A DNA stretch of 64,000 nt from Larimichthys crocea (Eukaryota > Chordata > Actinopteri > Sciaenidae). The notes below the pieces were generated by a model. It saw only the letters and a list, made by a program, of their open reading frames with translations, was not told the DNA's origin and did no database searches. The position numbers were made by a program, and so were the translations under genes. How positions within the stretch are numbered: position 1 is the first letter of the stretch; each line of letters opens with the position of its first letter. The DNA lies in NCBI RefSeq assembly GCF_000972845.2, contig NC_040032.1, positions 21,810,248-21,874,247 on the forward strand, read 5' to 3'. Shown here piece by piece: positions 35,492 to 48,400 of this stretch.

Positions 35492-36250
35492 GTTAGTTCA
35501 GTCACATGATGAGTTCAAACAAGGAAGTGAAATTGTTATAAAGTGTGGAATTTAGTAAAATGTTGTTTAAGAAAAGGTCCCCATCTTTATTCTGCTCTTT
35601 TCTTCTCTTGAAGAGTTCAAATGTCATTACTAGACAGAATTCAGCTTTTAACTTGGTGAACACACATCCTTTCACAAAGACTCATTGATCTTAGAATTGA
35701 TGGTATGTGTCAGTCTGTAGTTGAAATGGTCTTAGTTGGCCTTCTTCAGAAATCAGACCTTTTGAGTGAAGCCTTAGAGTATTTGGCATGTGGCAAAAGT
35801 AGTAATTTGGAGATCAGTTATGATAAGACTATAGAAATGATCATTTGTGTCAAGCAAAAAAGCCTGTGGCGTTTGAAAGCAGACTTGATAAAACTGACTG
35901 AAGTGTTTGGCACAGTTTTGGACTACCAATTGCACTTCTCTGAAAATAAACTACATTTTCAAGAATTGCACACATCTTCTTTTGAGACTTGACAGATTTG
36001 GGTCAATCTTAGAAATTATTAGCAATAACCTGACTGAGTGTTTAACATTGCACTTGATAGCTTAATAATAAGGAATAGTTTTGGGCTAGAATACTTGGCA
36101 TTGCCAGAAGAAGAATTGGGAATCCCCAGGTGAAGCTCAGTGAACTGAATACTGTCAAGAGATAAAGCTGAGACAGACCGCTCTTATATCTTCTATCTTA
36201 TATTTTCTCAGTTTGAACTCTTGGTTGCCTTTGACAGTCAAAAGTATTTT
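35492..36250 (+). mobile_element. L2-like LINE relic, copy after the gap, with 3' end
   Basis: It repeats 34461-34585 (as 35492-35616) and 35199-35461 (as 35617-35879), lacking the 613 bp between. About six substitutions occur in 388 bp. It continues past the gap point with LTEVFGTVLDYQLHFSENK, which follows the L2 pattern (Y)LGT.LD..L.F..N. Stop-ridden frames follow, then ILGIARRRIGNPQVKLSELN at about 36091-36150, matching the C-terminal I.G.PQ..L.EL region of fish L2 pol. It is a dead copy, because stops and frameshifts separate each readable block. A 95-codon open frame (35705-35992) is just the least damaged stretch. Confidence 0.75.
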
Positions 36251-38299
36251 CATGTTTGACTGAAGTTAAAAGCATCCAATCTTTTGTCTTATGTTTTAAT
36301 GTTGTATGTAAGTGTTTGCAATTTTTACTTGTCTAGTGTAGAATACGCTTGTCTCTGTGGTTTCTTGTTGCCACATTGTTTTATATGACAATGTCATGTC
36401 AGTACCCTCCAAAACGATTCATATGATCATGGGTCAGGGTCATGAACGTGAACATCAGTCTCCAGTGCCAAAGTCAGAGGTTTTGCAGTGGTTTCACAAT
36501 GTCACTATACTTGTACTTTGCTTCTTAGACAACAGTCATAATTCACAAGACCACAGGAAGTGGCATGTCAGCAAAATGGTAACGAAAGTCCTGAGTTTGA
36601 ATAAACCACCAATAGTGCTGTTTATCATTTGCTTCTGAATTCAGCAGGTTTGCCTCTTTCTGCCTCATGCACTTTCTTTTATATTGATCCCATATCCTCT
36701 ATATAGCCCACAGGAAACAGGAGCGTGTTTAAACACTATTTACCCACTTCTTTTAATCTGGAAATCTTGAATAAAGTTTGCTGGTTTGTAGCTAAGCCAG
36801 TCCTGGTCATAGAGGACATATTTTTTGGCAGCAAGATGCACCTTTTCCAGGTTGTTTTGTACAACTTTGAAGGGCTGCTTCTAAAATGCAAGTGTTTGCA
36901 TTAACCCACATACCTTCCTTTTTGGAGAAGAGTCCTTCCTGAATGCTGAATATTCTCTTATGGGTTATTCCAAGGTTGTTTATAAAAGCCTGTTTATATC
37001 CATTAAACATCCCTGAGTCAGCTTCCGTTAAGGCAGAAACACAGACAGAAGAGGTAGATAAAGGCAGAGATGAATGAAAAAAGGAACTTTAGAGAAAATA
37101 AAAATGGAAAGAGAAGTAGCGACTGAGAGTGAGCAGACCAGCACCTGCAGGCAAAGCTCAGCAAAGAACTACAGTAGTTGTTTGAACCTGTGACCCAGAA
37201 TAATCCCTTTAGTTGCATGACTGAGTAAAGATGGATCTCATTTTCTTCTTCTCCTTAACACAGATCCCATATCAGTGTACATATCAGTAGGCTGTGTTAT
37301 TATGAAGTACAGCTCATCTTCAAAGCATGGGTCACTGGGCAATGCTCATCAATTTTCATGGATTTTACAGCGACAGTGCCGTGAAACTGGTTTCTGGTTT
37401 CTTGAAGTCTTTTGTGATTAACAGTGTTGCAGCAGTGCCTTACGAGTCAAAGAAGTGATTTTTGACTGGGAAGTTGTACAGAAGGTTGAATCTCAATTAT
37501 TTCAGTTAATAGTACTACAATTTACTTTAAATGGTAAATGGACACTTCGTCATGCAGACTGAAGGAGCCAGGAATCAAAGTGCCGATCATCTGATTAGTG
37601 GAAATATATACAGTAGTATCAAATTATGTCTTTGGCAATTAATCCAACCTTGTTCTCACTGCTATAGTACTATAGGTTCTGCTGTTAAAGTCAGGTAGCG
37701 TATAAAGAGTGAGAAAGTCTATTCATAGAGGTACTAACTAACCAACCTATTTCAACCCAAACTATGATTGTTTCCTAAACCAAAGTAGCTTTGTTGTCTC
37801 AGCAGGCTTTATCTTGTAAGGACAAGATAAAGTCTAACTAAACATGCATGTGAATCATTGCTAACTTGACTTGCTCATTGCAAAAGTGACACCGGAGACA
37901 TATGTTTAGTAATCAGCTCAATGCAGTTCTTCACAATTTACAGCAGAGAGTCAAAGTCTTTGCAACCACAACTTCTTTGCCAATGTGTCCATCAACCTCA
38001 ATGAGGGTCAGACAGTAAACTTAACAGCTGGCTAGATTTGATATATGGATATAGAAGATAAACAAATCCAAGATATAACATTCATATAACATCAACATTG
38101 ATAATCACACATGACATGTACAGCATCCCTAAAAAAACACAAGCAAGAAAAAACAACAAACCTACTTTAACAAACCTTGTAATAGGACCTTCTTTTTCTA
38201 ATCTATCTGTCCAAAAGCAATAATAAAACCAATAAAATGGTTGAAATAGGGGCAATAAAGACATAAAAGCATTCACAGTTAAGCAATATAACACCCAGA
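36251..38299. other. Non-coding stretch, no gene seen
   Basis: Unique AT-rich sequence. A purine-rich segment lies at about 37035-37135 and a perfect short hairpin at 37804-37835. No exon or mobile element was recognised. Confidence 0.6.
37804..37835. other. Perfect short hairpin
   Basis: CTTTATCTTGT, AAGG loop, ACAAGATAAAG. The 11-bp perfect stem extends to 14 bp with one G-U pair. Too short to call a microRNA precursor. Confidence 0.7.
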
Positions 38300-38720
38300 C
38301 CCTGCCATTTATAATTGATCATCCTCACCCCAGAGAGGAGCCAGGACCTTTACAGGCACTCTAGATTTTGACTACTTGATTTGTAATGGGAGGCTATTCA
38401 GCATGCCCGAGTCTGATACACAGCAGTTTGGACAACATTACGAAGTGGTCGACTGTGCCAAATGCTTTTTTGTAAGTCAAACAACACCATGCCAGTGTAA
38501 TTACAATTCTCGCTGTCTTGTTGGATGTAATCACAAAGGTAAGTGAGGCAGGTGTGTGTGGAGTAGGCTCCTCTAAACCCAAAATGAAGCTCATACAGTA
38601 GGTGTATTCTGTACTACATGATCTTCACCCAGATCAAACAATACCCTCTCATTTATCTTAGAAATGGTTAGGAATGTTGGACCAACATAGACTCACAATA
38701 CTGTGTGTGAATAGCAATTA
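38300..38720 (-). mobile_element. L2/Rex-like LINE reverse-transcriptase relic, minus strand
   Basis: Read from 38720 downward, the frames give remnants of the RT fingers region (SKI.ERVLFD..ED). Then come a QFGFR..YSTHTCLTYL-like block and NCNYTGMVLFDLQK, and, after a one-base insertion in an A run, KAFGTVDHFVMLSKL. The last two together are RT motif A (F/YDLQKAFDTVDH). The order continues to a decayed GVPQGSI block (GGGGTGAGGATGATCAATTA near 38308-38327). Motif A normally holds a catalytic aspartate; here FD is kept but the reading frame is broken right after it. No YADD block follows. Orientation is opposite to the other LINE relics, so it is a separate insertion. Confidence 0.75.
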
Positions 38721-39690
38721 TTTAATTACCTTCTCTCTTTCTTCCCTCAGCATCTTTCCATGTTTAAAGAGCCAGGTGCTGCTGTATCAGGTTTACTGTA
38801 TTTTGCCTCCACTGTCTCTTAGGGACTGGTTAAAATTTCTCAGGCCTGCTTTCTCTTGATAAACATGCTGCCTTTTAATAAATCCGCTTTCCTCCAGGCT
38901 AATATCACCCAAAACATATTGGTCCATACACACAATGTAATACACTACATTTTGGAAACCATGGCTATCTCAGGAGAAGCAGATGCTTTTAAATAAGTAT
39001 TTTTTTCCTCATAAAGCTGAACTAAGAGGTATTTTGATAGATAGATTCTCAGTACATGCTGTTTTATGCGAGCAAGGTCAGGTTGGCTTAGTTACCAGCT
39101 CAAAGTGACAAAGATTGAATGGAAAAAAGCATTCAACAGCTACCAGTTAAAGATCCAGATATCCTGGAGAAGTGAAAATGGGGGTAAATATTGGACTTTG
39201 TTTTATCATTTGGACACTAAACACAACTCCAATGGGTGGCTCACCAGTTTTTCTGACACATTAGCCAGAACAACTAAACTGATGGATGAGACAACTGTTT
39301 TTGTGACATTTTTCAACGTTTTTGACGTTTTCTAAGGTTCGTATTGCTTGCTAGTGGTCAAAAATGAGGCAGTTTAAATTCTCATTGCCTCTCTATGGCC
39401 TTTACAAAAGTTTCTCCAAGAAAACTTTAAGTGGAAATTAAACACATCCCTCACAAAGTAGCAATGGAGCAGATGCTGCTGCAATTGCTGATTTGGTTAG
39501 TTTTTGGACCTAATCAGGTCATAAGATGAGCAATACTGCTCCGTAGAAAGAGAATGGGAGATGTGGGTGTTGTACTCTTCTGGAACACAATGAACCGTGA
39601 TGTAGTCCATTGTGCATTCAGCAATGTTAGTGTACAGCTGTTTTATCTGATCAGATTTCTTCCAACAGATCCACAGCCAGATGCTTGCAG
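38721..39690. other. Non-coding stretch, no gene seen
   Basis: An 89-codon frame (39066-39335) has no recognised domain. Nothing else stands out. Confidence 0.55.
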
Positions 39691-39755
39691 AGCAGAGGTG
39701 GTGAAAGCTCAGAGGGTTTGCAACCAGCAAGTCACCAGTTAGATTCCCCAGACTA
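39691..39755 (+). mobile_element. tRNA-derived SINE head fragment
   Basis: It has a box-A-like AGCTCAGAGGG (39706-39716) and a box-B-like AGTTAGATTCC (39737-39747) about 30 bp apart, as in the internal RNA polymerase III promoter of tRNA. Around them the text GCAACCAGCAAGTCACCAGT..TTCCCCAGAC follows a common fish SINE (GCAACCAGAAGGTCGCCGGT). Box B has A in place of the conserved C of GTTCGA, so it is probably inactive. It cannot fold as a proper tRNA. Confidence 0.5.
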
Positions 39756-42700
39756 AAGCCTCTTTCCAGATGGCACTTTTCATCAAAGAGAAGGTTCTGT
39801 AATTTGATTTCACATTATGCACATCAGTAATTTCAGTTAGTCATCAAAGTGGTTAAATTATTTAATAAAGCAAACGTTCAGTTAGGAAGATCTTTTCTCC
39901 TAAGTTTTCTCTTTCCCCCAGTTTAAGAATCACTGGGTAAGATAATGATACTAGTTAATAAAGCCTAAAGGGGAAGAGATAAAGTATGACGTTCCTAAAG
40001 GCCCAATCACACCAGACAGTGGAGCAGTGAAACAGTGAATCCAAATTTTTGGTGGAGTAACTACTAGCAGTGTTAGTTACTGAAAGAGAAAGCTTAATAA
40101 AACTGAATTGTGATACACAAACAACCAGCTCTGATGGCTTCTTTAATTTTGGACTCTACGGCTTCATGTTCCCTCAAAGATCATCACTGTCAGTACTCGT
40201 TTGCTATTGGTCAAAGGTGTCAAATTTGAACTTTTACCTTGTGCTGAACTTCGTTGAGTTCGTTAAGTTGAACTCAATGCAAAAATATTGCATGGAGTGA
40301 CAGCACCAGCAAGGGACATTAGTACAAATTGATTTAGGTGAGATTTCACTATTTTAAATGTTGATGCACTCGGGCCTGGCCCTGTGGTGTGTTTACAGCT
40401 AATGGACCTAATAGAGTCAACAGAGCTAAAAGCTAATGGAGCTAGACACTGGGTCCACTCAACTCCAGTGCACCAGCACTCTGTTTAACACGTAAGACCT
40501 AACAGCGAAGGGGAAGTGGGACCAGTTCGGTGTTAACCAGGGTCAGGCAAAAAGACTAACAGCGCAAAAGCAAGAAAGTAGCTTTCCTTTTTTTCATTTT
40601 TCTCTGTTGATTTGTGTTTGTTGTTGCAATGCGCCATGACGTTTGTTGTCTATGCTAATGTTGGAATGCCCTCTAGTTGACAGAACATGTACCGGTAACA
40701 ACCAAATACGGATGGTGCCATTGTCAATACAATACAGTACATAGTAAATATTAAGAAGCTTAAGTGTTTAGATTGCATCACAATCGTGTATTTTAATTTA
40801 TGCCCTTTATGCCCCAATGCGGGTCCAGGGGCCAAAATTACAAAATTCCAGGCCTGGTGTCAATATGTGACACAATTTTCTATGTATCTTTACTTGATCT
40901 TTGGTAATCCAAGAACAATGACATCAAAGGAAACAAAATTTTTAAAGTGGCTCTTTATCATTCACAGGCTTACCTTGACTGATATATCACCAGTGTTTCA
41001 AACTGTTTATAGGATCCGTCTGATAGAGATGCCAGGTGCACATTTCAGTAATTGCCGTAAACACCAGATGCTGAGCCGAGCATATCAAATTACCCAGGGA
41101 TATCACGGGTAGCATGAAACTGTAGGTGATTTCACTAACTGCTACAGAGAGTCACTGACATGTTTACTCTGGACTTGATGAAAATCCTGGGGTCCTCAGG
41201 TACTCATTTCAAATCAGCAGACCCTCCCAGGTGGTTTAAGCAAATGAATAAATCTCTACCCTGTATTCTCGTGAGCTGCTGTCAAGTTGTCCATCAGTCA
41301 GCCACCTGTGTGCCTCGTTCACATCATGTGAGGTTGTAAGTCTGAGCTGCAGACTGGGAAAAAACATTCCTGCCAACTACATATCATTAATTTCAAGAAG
41401 GGAATTTTTGTGGGATTTGTTGTCTCCCAGTCGGTTTCATTGACTGCCAGCGCGAGCCAACACAGGTAGCCAAAATAGCAGTTCATGGCGATAGTTAGAA
41501 ACAGTAATCGCTTCCAGCGATGATTGTGTTTACTTAACCGTAGCTGTCCTGCTGATAGGTGCATCAATCAGAAAACACATATAAATCGTAGCTTTTATGC
41601 AAAATAATACTAGATAAATAAGACAACATTAGGTTTACTGGAAGAACAGCTTGCCTGGAGGTGAGGTACAGCTCCATTTATATAAGAGCAAGACTTTACA
41701 TAGGCAGTTCAAAACCTTGTGAGCAGGGGAAAAAGACTGGGAGTGATTTACTCCACATTTTCCTGATTGTGCCTTGACCAGTGAATGCACAGGTGTTGTC
41801 AATTACACACAGATGCATCTGACTTACCTGCTGTGGCCACAAAACACCTCACTCCAATCACATCACCATTCATCATGAGTGCACAGCTGAGTTGGACAAG
41901 ATGCCTAAAATCAAGCAAGCAAGCAAACAGAACGATGAAACGATAAATCGGTTTGATTAGCAGCTTTGAAAAACCGCCAACCTCAGAGCGCTGTGGATGG
42001 TTGGCAGAAAAGCATAATGGAAGTAGTGGATGACAGCTACACTTTGGTTATTATTTAAACTTTTGGTTGATTCCCATAAATGTAAGGCTTTGACACAGTG
42101 AGCAGATGGTAAAAAGACAGAAAAGGAGCCCAAAGAAAGGAGAGACGACCACCTGATTTCAACACAAGTGAACAACCATTAAAACTGAGAACAATGAGTC
42201 AGACCATTCTAAACTCATAAAATCTGGATAGTAGCTCAGGAAGCTTTCCTTTGAAAATACTAACCAGATATAGTTTGAAAATGAAGATGTGGGCATGTAA
42301 AAAACATGTAAAACATGTAGCCAGACTGCTGGATCATCACCCACATCTTAGATTTGTTTAGTTCAGGTGTTGTGCTCACTGATGTCTGTTTCCACTGAAT
42401 AAAAAAACATTTGACCAATCAAAGCTCAGATTCGTAATTCATTTGATATCATCTGATGGCTAATGTTCAGGGTTACCGACGTAGCCCGTGGATATAGAGA
42501 AAACAGATAATGGATATCAAGATTGAGACTTGAGATTGATGCAGCTGTAAGTCAACTTACAGAAATACATTTAAAATATTTATTTGTTTAATGTGGGAAA
42601 AAAATTAAGTGATCTGCTGTTAGCCAAAGCTGCTATAGCTTCTTGTTTGGCAAGACAGATACATCAGTCACTACTTATGGTTAAAGCCAAACAATACAAA

Positions 42701-45346
42701 ACAATTCCCACTGCAAACAAGAAAGGCTAAAACATGTCTGGGTGAATAAATGAAGTGAAAAAAGGTCAGTCCAGTTTATCATCAGGCTAAGAAAAAGGAA
42801 CTCCACTGGACGGCTGGTTATCTATACAATATAGATAAACAAAATGAACTAACATATACCATCCTGGTGGTGTTTCCGTCTTAATAAACAGCTTTATGCT
42901 TAAATGATTTCAAAACTCTTGTCAGAGCACTCTGGGGGTAGAGGTTGTTTTCTAGGGATTTGTTTACCTCGGGTAGCTGGTAAACTACAAAGCAGCAGGC
43001 AGGCCAGATCAGGCAGGTAATAATTTGATCAGCCGGAGCCTGAAGCAGCTGTTCTACATGATGGCTTTCCCCAGCGGCAAAAAACAGCTCCTTCCTATTA
43101 CTGGAGAGGGGGATTATAGAGACACATCAAACACACCAACAGGGTGTGTGTTTGTGCTCAATTCTGAGAGCCAGAGAAGTACTACTTCATTTGGATCCCT
43201 TTGTGTATTTGGGGTTGTGTATATCTGTTTGCTGTGATGTTACTTACACGCTGAATTTATATATTTTTTATCTCTGGTTGTAGCAATACGTGATCATGTT
43301 TAGGTAAAATGTAGTATGCACTATATTAAATTATCGCTTATTTACTATGAGTGAGGGACACAAAGCGTCAACATATATATGACATATACTGTAAATATGA
43401 GAGAATTCATTTTCATAACATTGACAGGTCAAAAACGGTATTTGCAGTAACTCTGACATCACTTAAAAAAAAGTATTTTTAGTCTTTCATGACAGAAATT
43501 TGAATCTAATATAGTTTAAATTACTGTTCGACATAATGTTCATTTGTGAGGTGCCTGGATGAGCTAGTACCTGCTGTTTAGTTATGGCTGACACTGATGT
43601 GGGATCAGTTGTAACATATGATATACCTATTTTAAAAACTTTAAAAGCTCCCAGAATTGATGCTGATTGTTTTAAAACTTTAGATTTTTTGTGATTATAG
43701 GAACTTATGAATAACTGTAATGGCATATGTTTTTTTTATCCTTGCTGAAAGATTATACGCTCCGTGTGAAAATGTGTTGCTCCGTATAGATTCAATTTTT
43801 TTCATTTGCTTCATTGTAATTCAAAGTAATTGTTTACCTGCAGAGACAAACAGCAGATGTTTGCGAGCACAATGTCTCTTTTAACTGATTTCACAGTTGA
43901 ACAAGTAACCGCAGCATTCCAAGAGACTGGTGCAATTTCGAGAGCTGTTGAGTAAGGAGAAAACTTTATGTCTATAAACAATAATACTGTTTCAACCGAT
44001 TTCACCATTTACTCTATGGTAAACATGTCAAATTTTAGAACTGCAACATAGTATTGTACAGTTGAGGAGAAAGTACCAAGACTCAATGAAAATTGCACAA
44101 TTTTGTGAGTAGTTAAGTTAGGAGAAGCTCTATAAATTTTTGTAAAAACACTGTCAACAAATTCTTAACTATTCGGGCCCTCTTGGAAATTCAGCAAACG
44201 TTAAACATTATTTCTTTCTTAATATAGAAAAATGTTGTCCTTGTGTCAGTGTATTCTTTCTACTGCTGGTCTTTGTAAATAGAAATGATGAATTGTTCGT
44301 GTTGAATTGCATATAGAGAGGTGAGAGCCCATCACAAGTGATCACTTGAGATGCATGTTGAGACGTATCTTAATGCTAAGTGTAAACCGACATACTTTGA
44401 GCTGTCCACTTGTGATTGAATCACTCAAGACATGGGGTGAACAGCCTCATAATAGTTTTAAACAACAACAATAAAAGCTGTGATTCATATACATTTCTCT
44501 ATAGTGCCTTATGCATTCAAAAAAATGTTATGACGCAGAAACGCATTTTTCTCTGCCTTTCTTTGTACCTTTTCACATCCATAATTACCAGTCGGTATAA
44601 ACTGAAGCAAACATGTCTGTCTGGAAAGCACTCAAAGCGAGCAGAATTCAGTTTGTGCAGGTGAATTACAAGAGGAGGCTCTTCAGGCGCAGGCGAGCCT
44701 TTGAAGATCCTCTTTAGAGTACGCTCTCATCAGTGGGAAAGCATTCACAGTTTACAGACATGAATCAATGCTCGCACACAAGCATAAGCACAAGTATGGA
44801 GTGTCTGATGTACAGTCAAATGGACTCGGAAGGCGCATTTCTGCATTTTATATTTTGAAATGATGGGGCTTTTTTCTTTAGTGAAGTACTCATCTAAAAT
44901 ATTGGACAAAGTGTAAAGGCTGGAACTGTTAGTATCACATATTTATCTGCTTTTCTGTTTCAAAATGAAGCCTTAAATGGTTTCTCAGTTTGGTGTGAAA
45001 GATCTTGACTGGTCTGCACAAAGCCCGGATAAAAAGCAGCACACAGCACCTTGTTGGTGTTGTGTGAAAAGGTAAAAGTTGTCTTCTTTTAAGTTACATA
45101 CAGGCTTAAAGTTTTGTAACATATCAAGTTATGTTAGGTACATATAACTTATATAACATACTTTAGTTACCTCATGTATGTGATGTAACTCAAAAATCTT
45201 TTCTTGCTAACTTGACTAAGTAACCTTTTGCGTCCAGAAATGATGCTACAGTGGCTACAGCGCCATATTTTACAGCACTGAGGCATTGATTAAGTGACAC
45301 ACACACAAAAAACAGACATGAATTAACTATGCTTTAAATAAACCTG
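39756..45346. other. Long non-coding stretch, no gene seen
   Basis: About 5.6 kb of mostly unique AT-rich sequence. GCTAATGGA words recur at 40398-40450, and CAAGCAAGCAAGCAAAC lies near 41912. A 108-codon frame (40786-41112) and others show no domain. Confidence 0.55.
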
Positions 45347-45476
45347 TCCGCATGGGTTCTCCTCAGGTACTCTGGCTTCCTTCCACAGTCCAAAAACATG
45401 CACATAATAGGTTAATTAATGACTCTAAATTGTTGAGGATTGAGAGGTTACAGATAATGGATGGATGAATGAATGG
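45347..45476 (+). mobile_element. Internally deleted fish retroposon with GGATGGATG tail
   Basis: GGGTTCTCCTCAGGTACTCT, GGCTTCCTTCCACAGTCCAA and ACATGCACATAATAGGTTAA match the front of a very common teleost retroposon (usual text GGTACTCCGGCTTCCTCCCA). The match ends at GACTCTAAATTGT and jumps to GGTTACAGATAATGGATGGA, its 3' end, followed by TGAATGAATGG. The normal middle (GTGAATGGTTGTTTGTCTCT .. GGGATTGGCTCCAGC), about 150 bp in remembered copies, is missing. It is abutted by an inverted CTTCCATCCATCCATTC word. Confidence 0.7.
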
Positions 45477-48400
45477 AAGCAGTCTTCCATCCATCCATTC
45501 AGTCAGATATTTTAAAAATCGACACACAGTCATGCATATCTACATAAAGGTCTTGCATCGAACCATTGTGGTAATCATTGTTTATTGATTCTCTACGAAT
45601 ATACAGTGTATGATTATGAAACCAGATGCATTTGTTCTTTTCAAAGTTCTACCATGACAGAACATGAAAATGAATGTAAGCCACTGGGTTGGAGGCTTTT
45701 ATTCCAAACCCCTTACAGTCCCATCATTACATCCCTCATTTTTAGCTTTAGTGGTCACAGTGAAAAGCCCTCCAGCAGACTGAATGGGTGTGAGATGCAG
45801 GCCATGTCTGAGGAGGTAATTTTCTGGTTCCTTTGGTGTCGAGGATTTGTCTAGAAAGCAGAATTTGATGTTTTCTCACTTGATGATTCTTCCCACACTG
45901 CATATTTTAGGAGCTTGTTGCTCAGCACTCACTTTAAGTGTAGATAATTTGTCAGACATGAATAACTTTAAATATTGCATGTTTGCATGTCACGCAATGG
46001 ATAATTTTACATTTCCCACAGGAATCAAATTTCCCTTCCCCTCCATCTACTTTCCATTCCTCTGTACTTCAGTGACATCGAGAGGATGGAAAGTGAAGCT
46101 CTTTGAGGAATCCAGCATTTTCCATTTCAGTGTGAGACGATCCGTGGGGTTAATAAGCGTCATGAGGTGCTGCTGGTGAGGAGAGGGGAATCAATAACTC
46201 GATAGAAGGTGGTCAAGACAATACAAGGAGTCCTGCAGCTCTGGTGCAGCTGAGAAGATTGAATCTGACGTGTTTTATTACAAGTCCTGGCATGCTACTC
46301 TGTAGGGCTGCAGGGCATTTCACCCGAACCCCTGCAAGACAAATGTTATCTATCTGTGAGTGCTGATAAGCTGGTCTTACCTGCACCTTTAATCAGTTGT
46401 GTCTCCTCAGGTTGATGTCACCTTTATTCTTCTACTGCTGACTTAAATTAGAAAAGAGATCTACATAAATTAACAATTTTAATTAAAAAAAATATATAAA
46501 ATATACAAAGGTCTGGTCTGATGTTTTTAACTCAAGTGGCACAAATATAGATGACACAATTGTGGCATGCAGAAGTAAGTGCACTATTAAGTAAAGTCGT
46601 GACCCGATGTAACAGAGAGCAGTCTTTAAACTATTGATTCCTGAGATGCACAGTAACGTAACTGGGTTTTAACTGGGGCAGCACCAGCTTAGAGGCATTC
46701 AGTATGCAGACAGTTCCAGCTCTATTTTATATTATGTTAGCTGCTTTTCACGTTTTTTTCAGCACTGTACTGTAGGTGACTAAACGTGTTGACTTACACT
46801 TTTTTCCTGTTGTAAGTCAGGTTGATTTTGGTAATTTACTTAGAGATGGACAAATTGTTTTTTTTTTTTAAATCCTGCTACCACATAAAACCCTTCAAAT
46901 CCATTCAGTAATCATGGTGGTCGAAAATTCTGCATTAGCTATCTAACCTATACCGCTCTTTATACTGCAGCGTCATACATGCGTGTACTTTTCACGTCTA
47001 AGTAAATTGTGACACTGTAACAAAATAGTTGGATTCACAAAATTATTGTTTTTTGTTTGTTCCACTTCAGAATTGCCGGCTATAGTTAACTCAAGTTCTC
47101 CCTCTCATAAAGAACACACATCTATATTTATGAGAACTTGACAATACAATGTCCACCACAGATATATAATATATTTTAGATACATAGGAAACATATACAG
47201 TCGAGTCTGCAAGAGTAAATGTAAAAACAATGACATGCATAACAGTAAATTAAGAGTTATTAGAATGCTGTGTTAACAGCAATAGCTTTGGATGGCTAGT
47301 GCAATGGCTAGTTTGGTGAGCAGAAAACTGACAACAAATAACAAATTACAAAACAGGTGTAATGAAAGGAGCACCTTTTTAAAATGCTCCGACAAAATCA
47401 TTTGGTAAATAGATAAAAGATGCCTGTATGTTCTTTGGTCAAAAATCTGACGAAATTTAAGACAGAACCAACTTGTGGCAGAATAATATCTAACAAAGAG
47501 AGGAAATAAATGATTTTATAGAAGATACATGTTTGATGCTGAGCATGAAGAATTTGGAAATTTTACTAAGTTGGAAAAAATTCAACATAGATGGGGCAAT
47601 CCAACCCTGTCTGCATGTGTTTAATGCTATTTTGTGCACTTTGTTATTTGTTGTACACATTTCATTGCTGGGCATCACACCACACTATTATAATGCATTG
47701 AGAAGTTTGGCATATTTTGTTTTTGTGGGATTTAATGGCATTGTGATTCTTATATATATGTATATGGTGATTCAATATGGCAAAGTCCATAAAAGAGGAC
47801 CTGCAGAGTCTGTAGATATAAAAGACTCATTCTAAGGCAACAAAAAACAATTTTTAGTTTTTGGTGATGATACGTATAATGAAAACAAAGTTGTGCATAT
47901 AGATCTTTGCCATATACAGCCCCCTGAATCTGACACACTGGACCTTTTTTTCTTAAGCATGTTAGTCCAGCACAGAACCTGTCGACGAGGTACACAGTAG
48001 AGTAGCAACAAAGTCACTAATAAAACTACAGAAGTAGAGGGATTTAAGTAGTTAAATTAACACTGACCTATATTGCTTGAGATCAGCACATGGGAGACAT
48101 TTGCCCTCGGGTCTTTCTACCAGAAATCTGTACTGCCTGGTTAGGGTTTAGGTAACAAAGCTACTACAAGAATGCCTTTCTGCTAGAAAACCCTGAAGGC
48201 AAACGTCATCCACGTACAAACAACTGTGAGCTATGAGCTAGAGATATAGTGTAAGGACTTGAATGATTTGGAGATGTCATTTGGAATAAGGGTGAATCGT
48301 CAGCTGAGGTCTAAGACATCCAAGCACTGTTTACTAGAAGGAGTGTAGTTGTGTGTGTTTGTAAAGAAAAGAGTAACTGAAATTTGTATTTTTCATTTTT

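Noticed and set aside
38735..38760. Splice-acceptor-like TTTCTTCCCTCAG
   Set aside because: A pyrimidine tract plus AG occurs often by chance; the following frame has no recognisable coding sequence.
40786..41112. 108-codon plus-strand frame
   Set aside because: No domain, no conserved composition, no splice or promoter context.
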